A DNA stretch of 42,844 nt from Dokdonella_A sp039926425 (GTDB taxonomy: Bacteria; Pseudomonadota; Gammaproteobacteria; Xanthomonadales; Rhodanobacteraceae), in contig NZ_JBDSWZ010000166.1 in the NCBI RefSeq assembly GCF_039926425.1, positions 1 to 42,844 of the forward strand, in the 5' to 3' direction. Shown piece by piece: positions 34,498 to 42,844 of the stretch. Positions within the stretch are counted from its first letter, which is position 1, and every line of letters starts with the position of its first letter. The notes under the pieces were generated by a model. That model saw only the letters and a program-made list of their open reading frames with translations. It did not search any database and was not told where the DNA came from. A program made the translations under genes and the position numbers.

Positions 34498-35895
34498 CTA
34501 GTGGGGTCGATTGCCTCGCAGCAGCTTCGCCGCGATGCCGCCGACCAGCGCGGCTGCTGCAACGAGGACGCCCCACAATAGCCAGCGGCGCCACGGCGTG
34601 GGCAGTGGTAACGGTGCGAGTACGGAGATCCCTCCGCTTTCGCTGCCGGCACCGAGCCGGGCAAGTGGCGGCTGCCACTCCTTGCCAAGGCGGGCGCGCA
34701 AGCTCGCCAGCGCGGCATCAACCGGATACGACGCGTGGTGTGCGCGGAGGCTTCCGACCGCAAGCAAGTATGGGCCGCTGCCCTCGGCGAGGAAGACCAG
34801 CGTATCCGGGCGATAGGCAATCACCAGGCGCGGCGCTGCGGCAAGGGGCACGCTCGATTCAATGCGGAAATCGCGCAGACGTGCGGCTGTCGACACAGCG
34901 ACGTCGCCGTTGCGCAGGAGTTCCACACCCGAGCGCAGGCGAAAGGCGGTGATGCGGGAAAGCTCGCTCCAGGTTGTCGCGTCGGACGCACGCGCGCTGA
35001 ACACCAGCGGTGCCAGCGCGTTGTCGTTGGCCAACTCGATGCGCGCGACTTCCACCGGCAACGCGGACAACAAAGCGTAGTCGTATCGCTCTGTTCCCGG
35101 CGGCACCGGCGTTGCGCTGGCGGAACCACTGGCGATCGGGACATCGAGCCAGCTGCGCGTCGCGTCAGCGGTGCTGCGTCGCGACGAGTGCGCCTGCGCG
35201 GACAGCCCAGCGACCGGCGTTCCATCGTCGAGGCGATGCAGTCGCACGTACTTCGCGTACACGCCCGACACCTCGATGTCGTGCCGCTCCAGACGCGAAC
35301 CGTCCTGTTCGAGGGCGAGCACAGTGCCGTCTCCAGCGGCATGCCACTGCTGCAGATCGTTGCTGGCCTCGATGCTGAAACGCGCGACCACGCCGGATGC
35401 AGGCGCGCTCCACGTGAGCGCCAGTCGGTCGATCGGGAGATCGAACCGGCTCGCATCGAGCAGCCAGTCCCTTGGCGGGACACCGGTGTCTGCCCGAGCT
35501 TGCTCGCCGGCATCGATCCGGCGCAGCCGGCCGTCTGCGTCGCGATCAATGACCAGTCGCAGATCGCTGGTCGACGCACGTGGAGCCGAGGCGGGCAACG
35601 CCAGCACGGGCAACACGACCGTCTGCTCGCGCGTGACGAATGCGGGCTCCGGCTGCCATCGGCCAATCGGCACGGCGACGCCTGCGGCATTGAACACCTC
35701 GATGTCGCGCAGATCCCTCTCTTGCACCCAGGCGTAGACGTCGGGCGTGAGTTCGACGCGCCACGCGCTGGCGGCCGGCGACGTGGCATCCGTCTCGATC
35801 GAAAACGTCCACGCAAAGTCTGCTGGCGTGGCCGCGCGCACGGGCGAGATGACAGCGCACGTGAGCGCGAGCGTCCAGCGCAGGCCCGCGTTCAT
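34498..35895 (-). CDS. DUF3999 family exported protein
   Basis: A 465-aa protein of the DUF3999 family, with a signal peptide (about 1-21, 'ALTCAVISPVRA'), a long beta-rich periplasmic part with two jelly-roll-like sections ('WTFSIETD', 'RFSIEASNDLQQW') and one C-terminal membrane helix (about 440-458, 'WLLWGVLVAAAALVGGIAA'). Function is unknown. Its ATG overlaps the TGA of the DUF2339 gene as ATGA (35892-35895), so the two are translationally coupled; the families are often neighbours and probably work together in the envelope. Confidence 0.9.
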   Translation of the reverse strand: MNAGLRWTLALTCAVISPVRAATPADFAWTFSIETDATSPAASAWRVELTPDVYAWVQERDLRDIEVFNAAGVAVPIGRWQPEPAFVTREQTVVLPVLALPASAPRASTSDLRLVIDRDADGRLRRIDAGEQARADTGVPPRDWLLDASRFDLPIDRLALTWSAPASGVVARFSIEASNDLQQWHAAGDGTVLALEQDGSRLERHDIEVSGVYAKYVRLHRLDDGTPVAGLSAQAHSSRRSTADATRSWLDVPIASGSASATPVPPGTERYDYALLSALPVEVARIELANDNALAPLVFSARASDATTWSELSRITAFRLRSGVELLRNGDVAVSTAARLRDFRIESSVPLAAAPRLVIAYRPDTLVFLAEGSGPYLLAVGSLRAHHASYPVDAALASLRARLGKEWQPPLARLGAGSESGGISVLAPLPLPTPWRRWLLWGVLVAAAALVGGIAAKLLRGNRPH

Positions 35896-38597
35896 GCGGT
35901 TGCTCCCGTGGTCGGTTCACGCGGCGGTGCGGGCGCGAAATAGCCGATGACCGTGCACAGCAATCCGTACGCGATGAACGAGACGATACCGAACAGATTG
36001 CCGAGATGGGTGCGGTCGACCAGCAACAGCTTGACCAACACGACGCCCATCAGGATCGCACCGGCCAGCCACAGCGAACGCTGCCCGCGACGCGAACCGA
36101 ATACCCACCCGACGACGCCGAGCACGCTCCAGACCATGGTCAACGCGGTTTGCGCGAGGTTCGATTCCCACAGTTGCGCATCCCATGGGACACCTCCGAG
36201 ATGATGGGTCGAGCGAAGGGTCGCTGCGGTGACGAACGCGAAGGCCGCGGCCGCGAGCAGTGCGACACGCGGCTGCGCGAGCGGCGCGGGAGCGTGGGGA
36301 TCCGACAACCGGCGCGCAGCGCCTGCGAGCAGGCCCAATTGCATCAGTTCGACCGGGTTGATGAGGGGCAGGAACGGCAGCGGCGCGCTGTCGCCGGAAT
36401 GCCACAGCAAGCCGATGAAGCCCACGCCGGCGACGATGGCCTGGGACAGCAGCAGCGGGGAGCGATAGCTTTCGAATCGCGACGCGAGTGGAAGCGCGAG
36501 CGCCATCGGCCACAGCAGTGTGAGCGCCCATGCGGCGGCGACTGGCAGCGCAAGGAATGCGGCGGACCAGCCGTTGCCGAGGTGTGCATCGCCGGCGAGC
36601 TGAGACAACACAAGTGCGATCGCGAACGTCCACGTCCACAGCCAGCCGATGTGCGCGACCGCGGGCGCCGCATCGGGCATGTCGCGCAACGCGCTCAGTG
36701 CGGTAAATCCGAATACCGCGTAGGCGGCAAACGCGGCGAGCCCCCAACCGGCGAACGGACGAACATCGCTGGCGCCGAAGGCGAACACGATGAGAATCCC
36801 GAATGCGAGGCCCGCCGCGGCTGTCCACGCGGGCGCCGACGCGCGCGTGCGGAACGCGGCGTAGCCGGCGAGCGCGGCGCTGACGGCCGAGAAACCGAGC
36901 GTCGCGTGCAGTTGCCACGTGGATGCGACGAACCGGTCGATCTCGTGCAACCCCGCACCGGTCCACCACGCAAGCGCCCACAGGTACAACAGCAGATCGA
37001 GCGGACGTGCACGTCGAGCTCGTCGGTACAGCCATGCGCTCGCGAAGCCGGCGAGCGCAACGAGCAGCGCGCTGATGAAGGCGCTGTTGGCGAGCGGATT
37101 CGCCTCGCCGCCTCCGATGGAGAATATGGACGCAATCACGAATGCAGCGGCCGCCAACGCCTGCAAGCCGAGTCCACTGAGTTGCGGCAGACGACGCCCT
37201 TCGCGCAAGCCCAGCCAGACCAGCGCTGCGCCCTCGAGCGCGAATGTGGACGCTGTTGCACGTGCGCTGAGTGCCAACGGAACCGCGAGCGTCGCGAAAC
37301 CGATTCCGAGCACGGCAAATGATTCCCCGAGAACGCGCATGCGCTCGCGCGGCATCAGCCACGCTGCCAGTGCGACGTAGATTGCTGCAAGCCCCAGTGC
37401 CGAATAGGCGAGGGGCATGCGTGCGCCTTCGAGCAAGCCGGCGTGCAGCGCGAACGCGACCAGAGGATTGCCGAACACCAACGTGCCATCGACGAGATCC
37501 CGACGCGCGGGATCGCGCTTGCGCGTGTAGAGAATCGGCACCGCGAGATAGATCGCGAAGTACAGCAACAGGAACGGTTCGGTGCTCGAGAAAAGACCCG
37601 GTTGGTACCGCAACACGCCCCACGCCGTGCCAATCGCGAACGTGAAAACGAACCCGAGCAGGTTGAGTGCGCGCCAGGAACGCACCCACGCGATTGCGAA
37701 AATCGCGAGGTTGAGCAACGCGTAGTACGAAAACAGCGTCACGTGATCGCCGCTGCCGGTGGAGAGCAGGATCGGCGCGGCAAAGCCGGCGAGGATGCCG
37801 AGCACGGCGAGCGCGAGGGCATCCTGCATGACGGCGATCACGCCAGCGCCGGCGACCAGCACGAGCATCAGCGCGAATGCACCACCGGCGGGGATCAGGT
37901 CGTACACACGGAACGCGGCGAACACGGTGAGCAGCAGAATGCCGATTGCCCCGCCCTGCAGCGCCAGCGCGAAGCTGCGCTTGCGTTCGCGCACGTGCCA
38001 CCCGAACGCGAGTGCGGCGATTGCAGCAAGCGTGATGGCTGCGAGTCGCAGTTCGATCGGAAGATGGAGCCAGCCTTCGTCGGATGCGTACTTGAGCAGC
38101 GCGGCGACCCCCGCGAACAGCACCAGCATGCCGACCTTGACCGGCACGTTGCCTTCGCTGAACCAGCGCGAGATCCAATTGATGGCCTTGGCGAATACAT
38201 CGGGCTCGGCCGGCCGACGAACGGCGGGCGGTCGTGGCTCGGCCCGCTCCACCATCGGCAGTGGAGGCGGTGGGGGTGCGACCAACGCGTCGAGCTGCGG
38301 ATCGAGGGTGGCAGCGGCCTCGTCCGATTGCGGCACGGCGGGCGCAGCCGGTGCCGACACCGGCGCCGGTTCACGCGCGCGTTCGTCGACGGCGGGGGGA
38401 AGCCGACGCGTGATCCGCAGCAGTTCCAGTTCTCGCGACAGCGCATCGACGCGATCGGAGATTGCGCGCAGCCGCAGCAGCACCAGCCCACTTGCGAGTC
38501 CGAAAAAGAAACCGACGGCTACGGCTCCATCGCCCCCGGACATTCCACCGATGATGAGCCCGGCGAAGCAACAGGCGACGACGATCAGAAAATTCAT
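35892..38597 (-). CDS. DUF2339 family polytopic membrane protein
   Basis: A 901-aa DUF2339 protein. A hydrophobic N-terminus with two short helices, then a coiled-coil-like stretch and an Ala/Pro-rich linker (about 80-150). From 'INWISRWFSEGNVPVKVGMLVLF' onward come more than twenty membrane helices. Its molecular role is unknown; the size and topology suggest transport or handling of a lipid-linked or envelope compound. Start: ATG with AGGGGAA just upstream; the frame open to 38651 adds 18 residues over the ribosome-binding site. It lies 87 bases after lpxL on the same strand and overlaps the DUF3999 gene by 4 bases, so lpxL-DUF2339-DUF3999 may be one operon. Confidence 0.9.
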   Translation of the reverse strand: MNFLIVVACCFAGLIIGGMSGGDGAVAVGFFFGLASGLVLLRLRAISDRVDALSRELELLRITRRLPPAVDERAREPAPVSAPAAPAVPQSDEAAATLDPQLDALVAPPPPPLPMVERAEPRPPAVRRPAEPDVFAKAINWISRWFSEGNVPVKVGMLVLFAGVAALLKYASDEGWLHLPIELRLAAITLAAIAALAFGWHVRERKRSFALALQGGAIGILLLTVFAAFRVYDLIPAGGAFALMLVLVAGAGVIAVMQDALALAVLGILAGFAAPILLSTGSGDHVTLFSYYALLNLAIFAIAWVRSWRALNLLGFVFTFAIGTAWGVLRYQPGLFSSTEPFLLLYFAIYLAVPILYTRKRDPARRDLVDGTLVFGNPLVAFALHAGLLEGARMPLAYSALGLAAIYVALAAWLMPRERMRVLGESFAVLGIGFATLAVPLALSARATASTFALEGAALVWLGLREGRRLPQLSGLGLQALAAAAFVIASIFSIGGGEANPLANSAFISALLVALAGFASAWLYRRARRARPLDLLLYLWALAWWTGAGLHEIDRFVASTWQLHATLGFSAVSAALAGYAAFRTRASAPAWTAAAGLAFGILIVFAFGASDVRPFAGWGLAAFAAYAVFGFTALSALRDMPDAAPAVAHIGWLWTWTFAIALVLSQLAGDAHLGNGWSAAFLALPVAAAWALTLLWPMALALPLASRFESYRSPLLLSQAIVAGVGFIGLLWHSGDSAPLPFLPLINPVELMQLGLLAGAARRLSDPHAPAPLAQPRVALLAAAAFAFVTAATLRSTHHLGGVPWDAQLWESNLAQTALTMVWSVLGVVGWVFGSRRGQRSLWLAGAILMGVVLVKLLLVDRTHLGNLFGIVSFIAYGLLCTVIGYFAPAPPREPTTGATA

Positions 38598-38684
38598 GCA
38601 TTTCCCCTTGGGCGGCCTCGTTCGATCTGGACGATCGAACGCGTTCGGCAAGACCGGTGCGGTGCCCGCGCAGGCAGGCGCGCG

Positions 38685-39608
38685 TCAGCCGTAGACCTCC
38701 GCTTCCCCCGGCGGGCGGGTCTTGAACCGCTTGTGCAGCCAAAGGTACTGGGTCGGTGCTTCGCGCACCATCCGTTCGATGACTGCATTGATGCGTGACG
38801 TGTCGGCAACCGGGTTCGACGTGGGGAAATTCCCGAGCGGCGGCTCGAGCCGGATCGCGTATCCCCCGTGTTCGAGGCGTCGGTGGAAGAACGGCATCAC
38901 TTTTGCCCCGGAAAGGCGGGCGAGGTGATGGGTTGCGGTGATTGTCGCGGCGGCGACACCGAAGAAAGGAGCGAACACGACGTCCTTTCCGCGCATGTCC
39001 TGGTCGGGTGCGTACCAGACCGTCCCACCGTTTTTCAGATAGCGCAGTGTCTGGCGCAATTCGTCCTTGCTGAACATTGCATCGGCGTAGCGCAGGCGCG
39101 ACCGCTTGATCGCCCATTCGAACGCCGCATCGGCATGGACGCGATACATGCCGGCGATGCGGATGCGCTGCGAAACCAGTCGTGCGCACAATTCCAGATG
39201 TGAAAAATGCGCACCGACGAGGAGAACGCCGTGTCCTGCCTCGCGCGCGGCGGTCAGGTGTTCGAGGCCTTCGATGGTCAGCGGGATGCGTCCGATCGCA
39301 CGCGCCGAGCCCATCCATGCAAGCGCGAACTCCATCAGCATCACGCCGCTGTCGCGCAGGTTGGCTGCCAACAGGGCGGCGCGAGCGCCTTCGTCGAGCT
39401 CGGGGAAACACAGCGCGATGTTGCGCGCCGCCACGCGGCGACGTTCGCCGAGTACCTGCTCGGCGATCCAGCCGATGAAACGTCCGAGCGCCAGAAGCCA
39501 TCGGTACGGCAGCTGCGCGACGAGCGCGATGACACCGAGCCCAAGCCATGCGAGCCAATGGCGCGGAGCGAGCAGGTTGGAACGAAACGGCGGTGGCGGC
39601 TGTTGCAT
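38685..39608 (-). CDS. lpxL: Lipid A biosynthesis acyltransferase (LpxL/HtrB family)
   Basis: A 307-aa enzyme that adds a secondary acyl chain to the Kdo-lipid A precursor at the inner face of the membrane. It has one N-terminal membrane helix (about 18-40), the catalytic H-x4-E motif (His134 to Glu139 in 'HFSHLE'), 'WYAPDQDMRGKDVVFAPFFG' and the closing 'YLWLHKRFKTRPPGE', all typical of LpxL/LpxM. LpxL is preferred by its ending; LpxM or LpxP function is not excluded. A -10-like CATAAT lies 6 bases before the ATG. It is divergent from waaA, the enzyme that makes its substrate. Confidence 0.92.
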   Translation of the reverse strand: MQQPPPPFRSNLLAPRHWLAWLGLGVIALVAQLPYRWLLALGRFIGWIAEQVLGERRRVAARNIALCFPELDEGARAALLAANLRDSGVMLMEFALAWMGSARAIGRIPLTIEGLEHLTAAREAGHGVLLVGAHFSHLELCARLVSQRIRIAGMYRVHADAAFEWAIKRSRLRYADAMFSKDELRQTLRYLKNGGTVWYAPDQDMRGKDVVFAPFFGVAAATITATHHLARLSGAKVMPFFHRRLEHGGYAIRLEPPLGNFPTSNPVADTSRINAVIERMVREAPTQYLWLHKRFKTRPPGEAEVYG

Positions 39609-39614
39609 TGATCG

Positions 39615-39620
39615 ATTATG
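39615..39620 (-). promoter_or_regulatory. -10-like CATAAT six bases before the lpxL ATG
   Basis: On the minus strand CATAAT-CGATCA-ATG; CATAAT matches TATAAT at 5 of 6 positions. No -35 at 17 bases. Suggests a leaderless lpxL transcript. Confidence 0.45.
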
Positions 39621-39799
39621 GCCGATGACGTCGGTCCGCCGGCCGTTGGAGCGACGCGCCGCTCGCAGCGAGACAAATGCCTCGACCGCGAAAAAACACG
39701 ACGAGAAGGTCGAGTCGCCCTCTGTCCTCGTGGCCTTCGCGATCCGGATTTGTCATCGGCCAAGCCGATCCGCGTCACGACGCTGCGGGCTCCAAAAGC

Positions 39800-39805
39800 T
39801 ATACT
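39800..39805 (+). promoter_or_regulatory. -10-like TATACT before waaA
   Basis: TATACT (5 of 6 with consensus) is 27 bases before the GTG at 39833 and 12 before an in-frame GTG at 39818. A start site near 39812 would leave a usable leader only for the 39833 start. Confidence 0.45.
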
Positions 39806-39832
39806 CGCCAACTCCCCGTGCCCAGGGCCGCC

Positions 39833-41110
39833 GTGTTCCAGCGCTTCATCTACACGCTGACCCTGTACCTGCTCACGCCTTTCGTGCTGTACCGGCTGGC
39901 GGCCCGCGGATTCAAATACCACGGCTATTTCGCGCGCTGGCGCGAGCGGTTCGGCTTCTTCCCCGATCCGGGCATCCACGACAGCATCTGGGTCCACGCG
40001 GTGTCGCTTGGCGAGGTCAACGCAGCTGTTCCGCTGATCGAAGCACTGATGCGTCGCTACGGCGAGTCGCAGTTCGTGATCACCACGGTGACGCCGACCG
40101 GTTCGGACCGCGTTCTGCAGCTGTTCGGCGATCGGGTGTTCCACGTCTACCTGCCGTACGACCTCACGACCGCCGTGAAGCGGTTCCTCGGTCGTGTTCG
40201 ACCGCGGCTCGCGGTGATCATGGAAACCGAGATCTGGCCAAACCTCTTCATGACGTGCGCAGAACGCGGCATTTCGATCGTGATCGCGAACGCGCGGCTG
40301 TCGGAGAAGTCATTGCGCGGCTACTGGCCGATCCAGCCGCTGGCCCGTCGCGCAATTCGTTGCGCCAGTTTCGTCGCCGCACAGTCCGCGTCCGATGGCG
40401 ACCGACTGCGCACGCTCGGCGCGGCAGAACCGCGGCTGGCAATCGTCGGCAATCTCAAGTTCGACATGACGGTGCCGACCGGTGTTCGCGAGCGTGGTCT
40501 GGCATTCCGTGCGGCGGCTGGTGGCGGGCGGCCGGTGTGGATTGCCGCGAGCACGCACGAGGGCGAGGAATTGCTCGTGCTGAAGGCACACGCCGAAGTG
40601 ATGCGTCGTTTCCCGGATGCGCTGGTGCTGATCGCACCGCGCCATCCGGAGCGCTTCAAGCCAATCGTCGCGGCGTGTCGCGCGTATGGATTCCGCACCG
40701 AGACGCGCAGCGAAAACAGTGGCGCCGAACCGGCATGCCAGTGTTTCGTGATCGATTCCATGGGGGAGCTGATCGAATTCTACGCAGCGGCCGATGTCGC
40801 GTTCGTCGGCGGCAGCCTCGTACCCGTCGGCGGACACAATCTGCTCGAACCGGCTGCGCTGGAGCGACCGGTGATCGTCGGTCCGCAGACCTTCAATTTC
40901 GAGGAAGTCACCGAGGATCTGATCAACGCAGGCGCTGCGCTGCGCATTGCCGATGCGGACGCGCTGGGTCCAACGGTCGTGCGGCTGCTGTCACGCGAAG
41001 TGGAGCGCCGAAGCATGGGCGAAGCCGCGCTCCGGGTGATGGCGCGCGAACGCGGAGCCGTGGACCGGACGATGGAGATCGTCCGCGACGTTCTGGCTGC
41101 GAAGCCTTGA
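39833..41110 (+). CDS. waaA: 3-deoxy-D-manno-octulosonic acid (Kdo) transferase
   Basis: A 425-aa protein, the same length as E. coli KdtA. It transfers Kdo from CMP-Kdo to the lipid A precursor. The N-terminal membrane anchor 'TLTLYLLTPFVLYRLAARG' is followed by 'RERFGFFPDP' (Glu38 in the conserved R-E-R-F-G), 'WVHAVSLGEVNAAVPLI', 'METEIWPNLF' and the C-terminal 'GGSLVPVGGHNLLEPAA' CMP-Kdo binding block. Whether it adds one or two Kdo residues cannot be told. The start is the GTG giving the family-typical N-terminus; another GTG is at 39818. It is divergent from lpxL and convergent with tolC. Confidence 0.95.
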   Translation: MFQRFIYTLTLYLLTPFVLYRLAARGFKYHGYFARWRERFGFFPDPGIHDSIWVHAVSLGEVNAAVPLIEALMRRYGESQFVITTVTPTGSDRVLQLFGDRVFHVYLPYDLTTAVKRFLGRVRPRLAVIMETEIWPNLFMTCAERGISIVIANARLSEKSLRGYWPIQPLARRAIRCASFVAAQSASDGDRLRTLGAAEPRLAIVGNLKFDMTVPTGVRERGLAFRAAAGGGRPVWIAASTHEGEELLVLKAHAEVMRRFPDALVLIAPRHPERFKPIVAACRAYGFRTETRSENSGAEPACQCFVIDSMGELIEFYAAADVAFVGGSLVPVGGHNLLEPAALERPVIVGPQTFNFEEVTEDLINAGAALRIADADALGPTVVRLLSREVERRSMGEAALRVMARERGAVDRTMEIVRDVLAAKP

Positions 41111-41116
41111 GCACAT

Positions 41117-41171
41117 CGATCGGGATTCGGAATCCGGCACGTCGTTGCGCCAGATTCCGAATTCCGGATCG
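41117..41171. terminator. Large inverted repeat between waaA and tolC (bidirectional terminator)
   Basis: Arms 41117-41134 and 41153-41171 pair over about 17 positions with one mismatch and one bulged base, around an 18-base loop. It fills the 66-base gap between convergent waaA and tolC, so it can stop transcription from both sides. The left arm contains the palindrome GATTCGGAATC. T-runs are poor on both sides. Confidence 0.65.
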
Positions 41172-41176
41172 CTTTC

Positions 41177-42574
41177 CTACTCGAGCAGCGCGTTGATCGC
41201 TTCGAGATCCTTGACCTCGATCACGCCCGCCGCCTGCTTCAGGAGCAGACCGCTGAGCACGAAGGTGTGTCGCGCCGACGAATACGAACTCTGCGCCTGC
41301 AGCAGCGTCTGCTGACTGATCAGCACGTCGACGATGGTGCGGGTGCCCACTTCGTAGCCAGCCTGCGTCGCTTCCACCGAACTCTGCGCGGACACCACCG
41401 CGGCCTTGGTCGCTTCGACGGCGCTCGCGCCGGCGAGGACCGAACGGAAGTTGTTGCGCGTGGTCGCCTCGACCAGGCGACGGTTGTACTCGAACTGGTC
41501 CTGTGCGAAATCGCGGTTGTAGACGGCCTGGCGAACGCGCGACTGCGTGTATCCGCCGGTGAAGATCGGCACACTGAGCGTCACCGAGATCGAGCTGCCG
41601 TATTTCGGATCGCCGCTGAAATTGGGGAAATCTCCGACGCCACCGAGGCGCGAATCGCCCCAACTGGCCGAACGGCCGTAGCTGACCTGGCCGGTGATCG
41701 TCGGAAGGTGTCCCGATCGTGCGGTGTTGATGTTCGCGTTGGCCGCATCAACCTGGAACGACGCCGAGCTCAGGTTTGGATTCTGTTTCAACGCGACGTC
41801 CACCCACGCCGCCGGATCATCGGGTGTCGGGTGGTCGAGTGGCAGATTGTCCCGCAGCTTGTGGAAGTCGCCCGGCTCCTTGTTGGTGAGCTGTCGCACC
41901 GCCTCGCGCGCCTGGTCGAGCGCATTGCGGTTGTTGATGACGCTGGCAACCGCCTGGTCGTGCTGCGCTTTTGCATCGTTGACATCGGTGATGGCCGCAA
42001 GTCCGACTTCGAAGCGCTGCTGCGCCTGTTCGAGCTGCCTACCGAGCGCCTTTTCATTGGCGTCGGCGAACTTCAGCGCATCGTCGCTAGTGAGAACATT
42101 GAAATACGCGGTCGCCACACGCACGAGCAGCGCCTGTTGCGCGGCGTCGTAAGTCGCTGCGCCCGCTTCGGCGGTGTAACGGCTCGATTTCAGCGCGGTC
42201 CAGCGACTGATGTCGAGGATGCTTTGCTGCAGCGTCGCGTTGGTCGATCGGCTGTAAATCGTGTTGGTCGTTCCGTTGACCGAGATGGGCGCCGCATTGG
42301 GATCATTCGGGAAGCGCGGATCGCTGATGAACGTCTGGCCGTCCTCGCCTCCGCGCGACTGCGTGAAATCGAGACTTGCCGCAATCTGCGGCAACAATGC
42401 GGAGCGCGACTGGTCGACGTATTCGTCGGTGGCGAGCTTGGTCGCTTCGGCGCTCGACAGCGTCGGATCCGACGCACGTGCCTCCTGGTAGACCTGCAGG
42501 AGATCATCGGCGTGAGCAGCGGGAACACCAATCGCCAGCGAGAGCGCCAGCGGCAGGAATCGGAGACGGATCAT
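41177..42574 (-). CDS. tolC: TolC-family outer membrane efflux/secretion channel
   Basis: A 465-aa outer membrane protein. The signal peptide 1-22 ends 'GVPAAHA', and the mature protein begins 'DDLLQVYQEARASDPTL', the standard start of TolC. Long amphipathic helices and two half-repeats follow, each with an outer-membrane strand section ('LDFTQSRGGED', 'QVSYGRSASWGD', 'SVTLSVPIFTGGYTQSRVRQA') and the ending 'RTIVDVLISQQTLLQAQSSYS..RH.FVLSGLLLKQAAG'. As a trimer it forms the exit duct for RND/ABC efflux pumps and type I secretion. Start: ATG with GAGGAA (42581-42586). It begins 43 bases after the isoaspartate methyltransferase gene on the same strand. Confidence 0.95.
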   Translation of the reverse strand: MIRLRFLPLALSLAIGVPAAHADDLLQVYQEARASDPTLSSAEATKLATDEYVDQSRSALLPQIAASLDFTQSRGGEDGQTFISDPRFPNDPNAAPISVNGTTNTIYSRSTNATLQQSILDISRWTALKSSRYTAEAGAATYDAAQQALLVRVATAYFNVLTSDDALKFADANEKALGRQLEQAQQRFEVGLAAITDVNDAKAQHDQAVASVINNRNALDQAREAVRQLTNKEPGDFHKLRDNLPLDHPTPDDPAAWVDVALKQNPNLSSASFQVDAANANINTARSGHLPTITGQVSYGRSASWGDSRLGGVGDFPNFSGDPKYGSSISVTLSVPIFTGGYTQSRVRQAVYNRDFAQDQFEYNRRLVEATTRNNFRSVLAGASAVEATKAAVVSAQSSVEATQAGYEVGTRTIVDVLISQQTLLQAQSSYSSARHTFVLSGLLLKQAAGVIEVKDLEAINALLE

Positions 42575-42617
42575 CGGGTGTTCCTCGAAAGATGAAGGTG
42601 TGCAGGCCGGTTCGCGC

Positions 42618-42844
42618 TCAAAGCGCAAAGCGGCGGGGCGGTTCGGCGTGCAGAAGGTAAGGCACGTCGGTTTCGAACAGGCTTTCGTGCTGCCAGTGGG
42701 TGGCGTCGACGCGGGTATACAGAATCGCCTGCATTGCCGGCGAATCGCCGACGATTGCAAACAGGCGGCCGCCGGGCTTGACCCACTGGCGCGCGCGTTC
42801 CGGCAGCGCATGCACGGCGCCGCCGATCACCACCGCATCGAACG
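42618..42844 (-). CDS. pcm: Protein-L-isoaspartate O-methyltransferase-like, C-terminal part (partial)
   Basis: The frame is open to the window edge, so only the last ~75 residues are seen. 'FDAVVIGGAVHALPERARQWVKPGGRLFAIVG' fits the end of the SAM-binding fold of the PIMT family, and 'LFETDVPYLLHAEPPRRFAL' matches the C-terminus of the Pcm-like proteins encoded beside tolC in Xanthomonadales. The family methylates L-isoaspartyl residues in damaged proteins, though many such tolC-linked copies are not tested. The gene symbol is by resemblance. The stop lies 43 bases before the tolC ATG; the two are probably one operon. Confidence 0.82.
   Translation of the reverse strand, partial: FDAVVIGGAVHALPERARQWVKPGGRLFAIVGDSPAMQAILYTRVDATHWQHESLFETDVPYLLHAEPPRRFAL

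Noticed and set aside
35917..38178. 753-codon minus-strand frame within the DUF2339 gene
   Set aside because: Same region in another frame; Arg-rich and lacks membrane helices, while DUF2339 shows clear family features.
39106..41196. 696-codon plus-strand frame spanning lpxL and waaA
   Set aside because: Runs antisense through lpxL and out of frame through waaA; no recognisable domain.

Overview
This 42.8-kb window is GC-rich chromosomal DNA packed with ordinary protein genes. It most resembles a gammaproteobacterium of the Xanthomonadales/Lysobacterales, probably near Rhodanobacteraceae (Dokdonella/Rudaea-like). The grounds are the pcm-tolC / waaA arrangement at the right end, LPS and lipid A genes (Gram-negative envelope), glnE, paired TIGR02999-type ECF sigma factors and Hanks kinases, and several secreted proteins ending in a short '..IF..GF[DE]' tail. 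This placement is inference from gene content. I saw no tRNA, rRNA, CRISPR array or insertion sequence.

Left part (1-9.5 kb): the 3' end of a secreted protein, then an ECF sigma factor coupled to a receptor-like Ser/Thr kinase with C-terminal repeats (plus strand). Facing them on the minus strand are a GT39-like membrane glycosyltransferase with TPRs, a secreted FG-GAP beta-propeller protein, a DUF805 membrane protein and a small secreted protein of unknown function.

Middle part (9.8-23.4 kb): a membrane EAL protein with a degenerate GGDEF domain, a Tat-exported and probably lipid-anchored flavin amine oxidase, a secreted beta-helix protein and a small DUF1648-like membrane protein. A second signalling module follows on the minus strand: one ECF sigma factor and two tandemly duplicated Ser/Thr kinases, with an unrecognised 150-aa protein upstream. 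Both sigma factors carry a threonine (residue 47) where classical ECF factors have the acidic DAED patch of region 2.2. This fits the kinase-activated sigma scheme known from Vibrio EcfP/PknT. One of the kinases also carries a copy of the sigma gene's promoter, leader and first codons.

Right part (23.5-42.8 kb): mainly housekeeping and envelope genes. These are an OpgB/LtaS-like phosphoglycerol transferase, glnE, an ELM1-family protein, a YceI protein, a Yip1-domain protein, a CHCC zinc-finger protein, a GT4 glycosyltransferase, an O-antigen ligase-like protein, a coupled DUF2339/DUF3999 pair, lpxL, waaA, tolC and the 3' end of a protein-L-isoaspartate methyltransferase gene. Together they suggest lipid A/Kdo/core/O-antigen assembly plus export.

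Many long open frames on the opposite strand or in other frames are GC-driven shadows and are not annotated. Where the longest open frame began too far upstream, starts were moved to codons backed by a ribosome-binding site, signal peptide or family fit.
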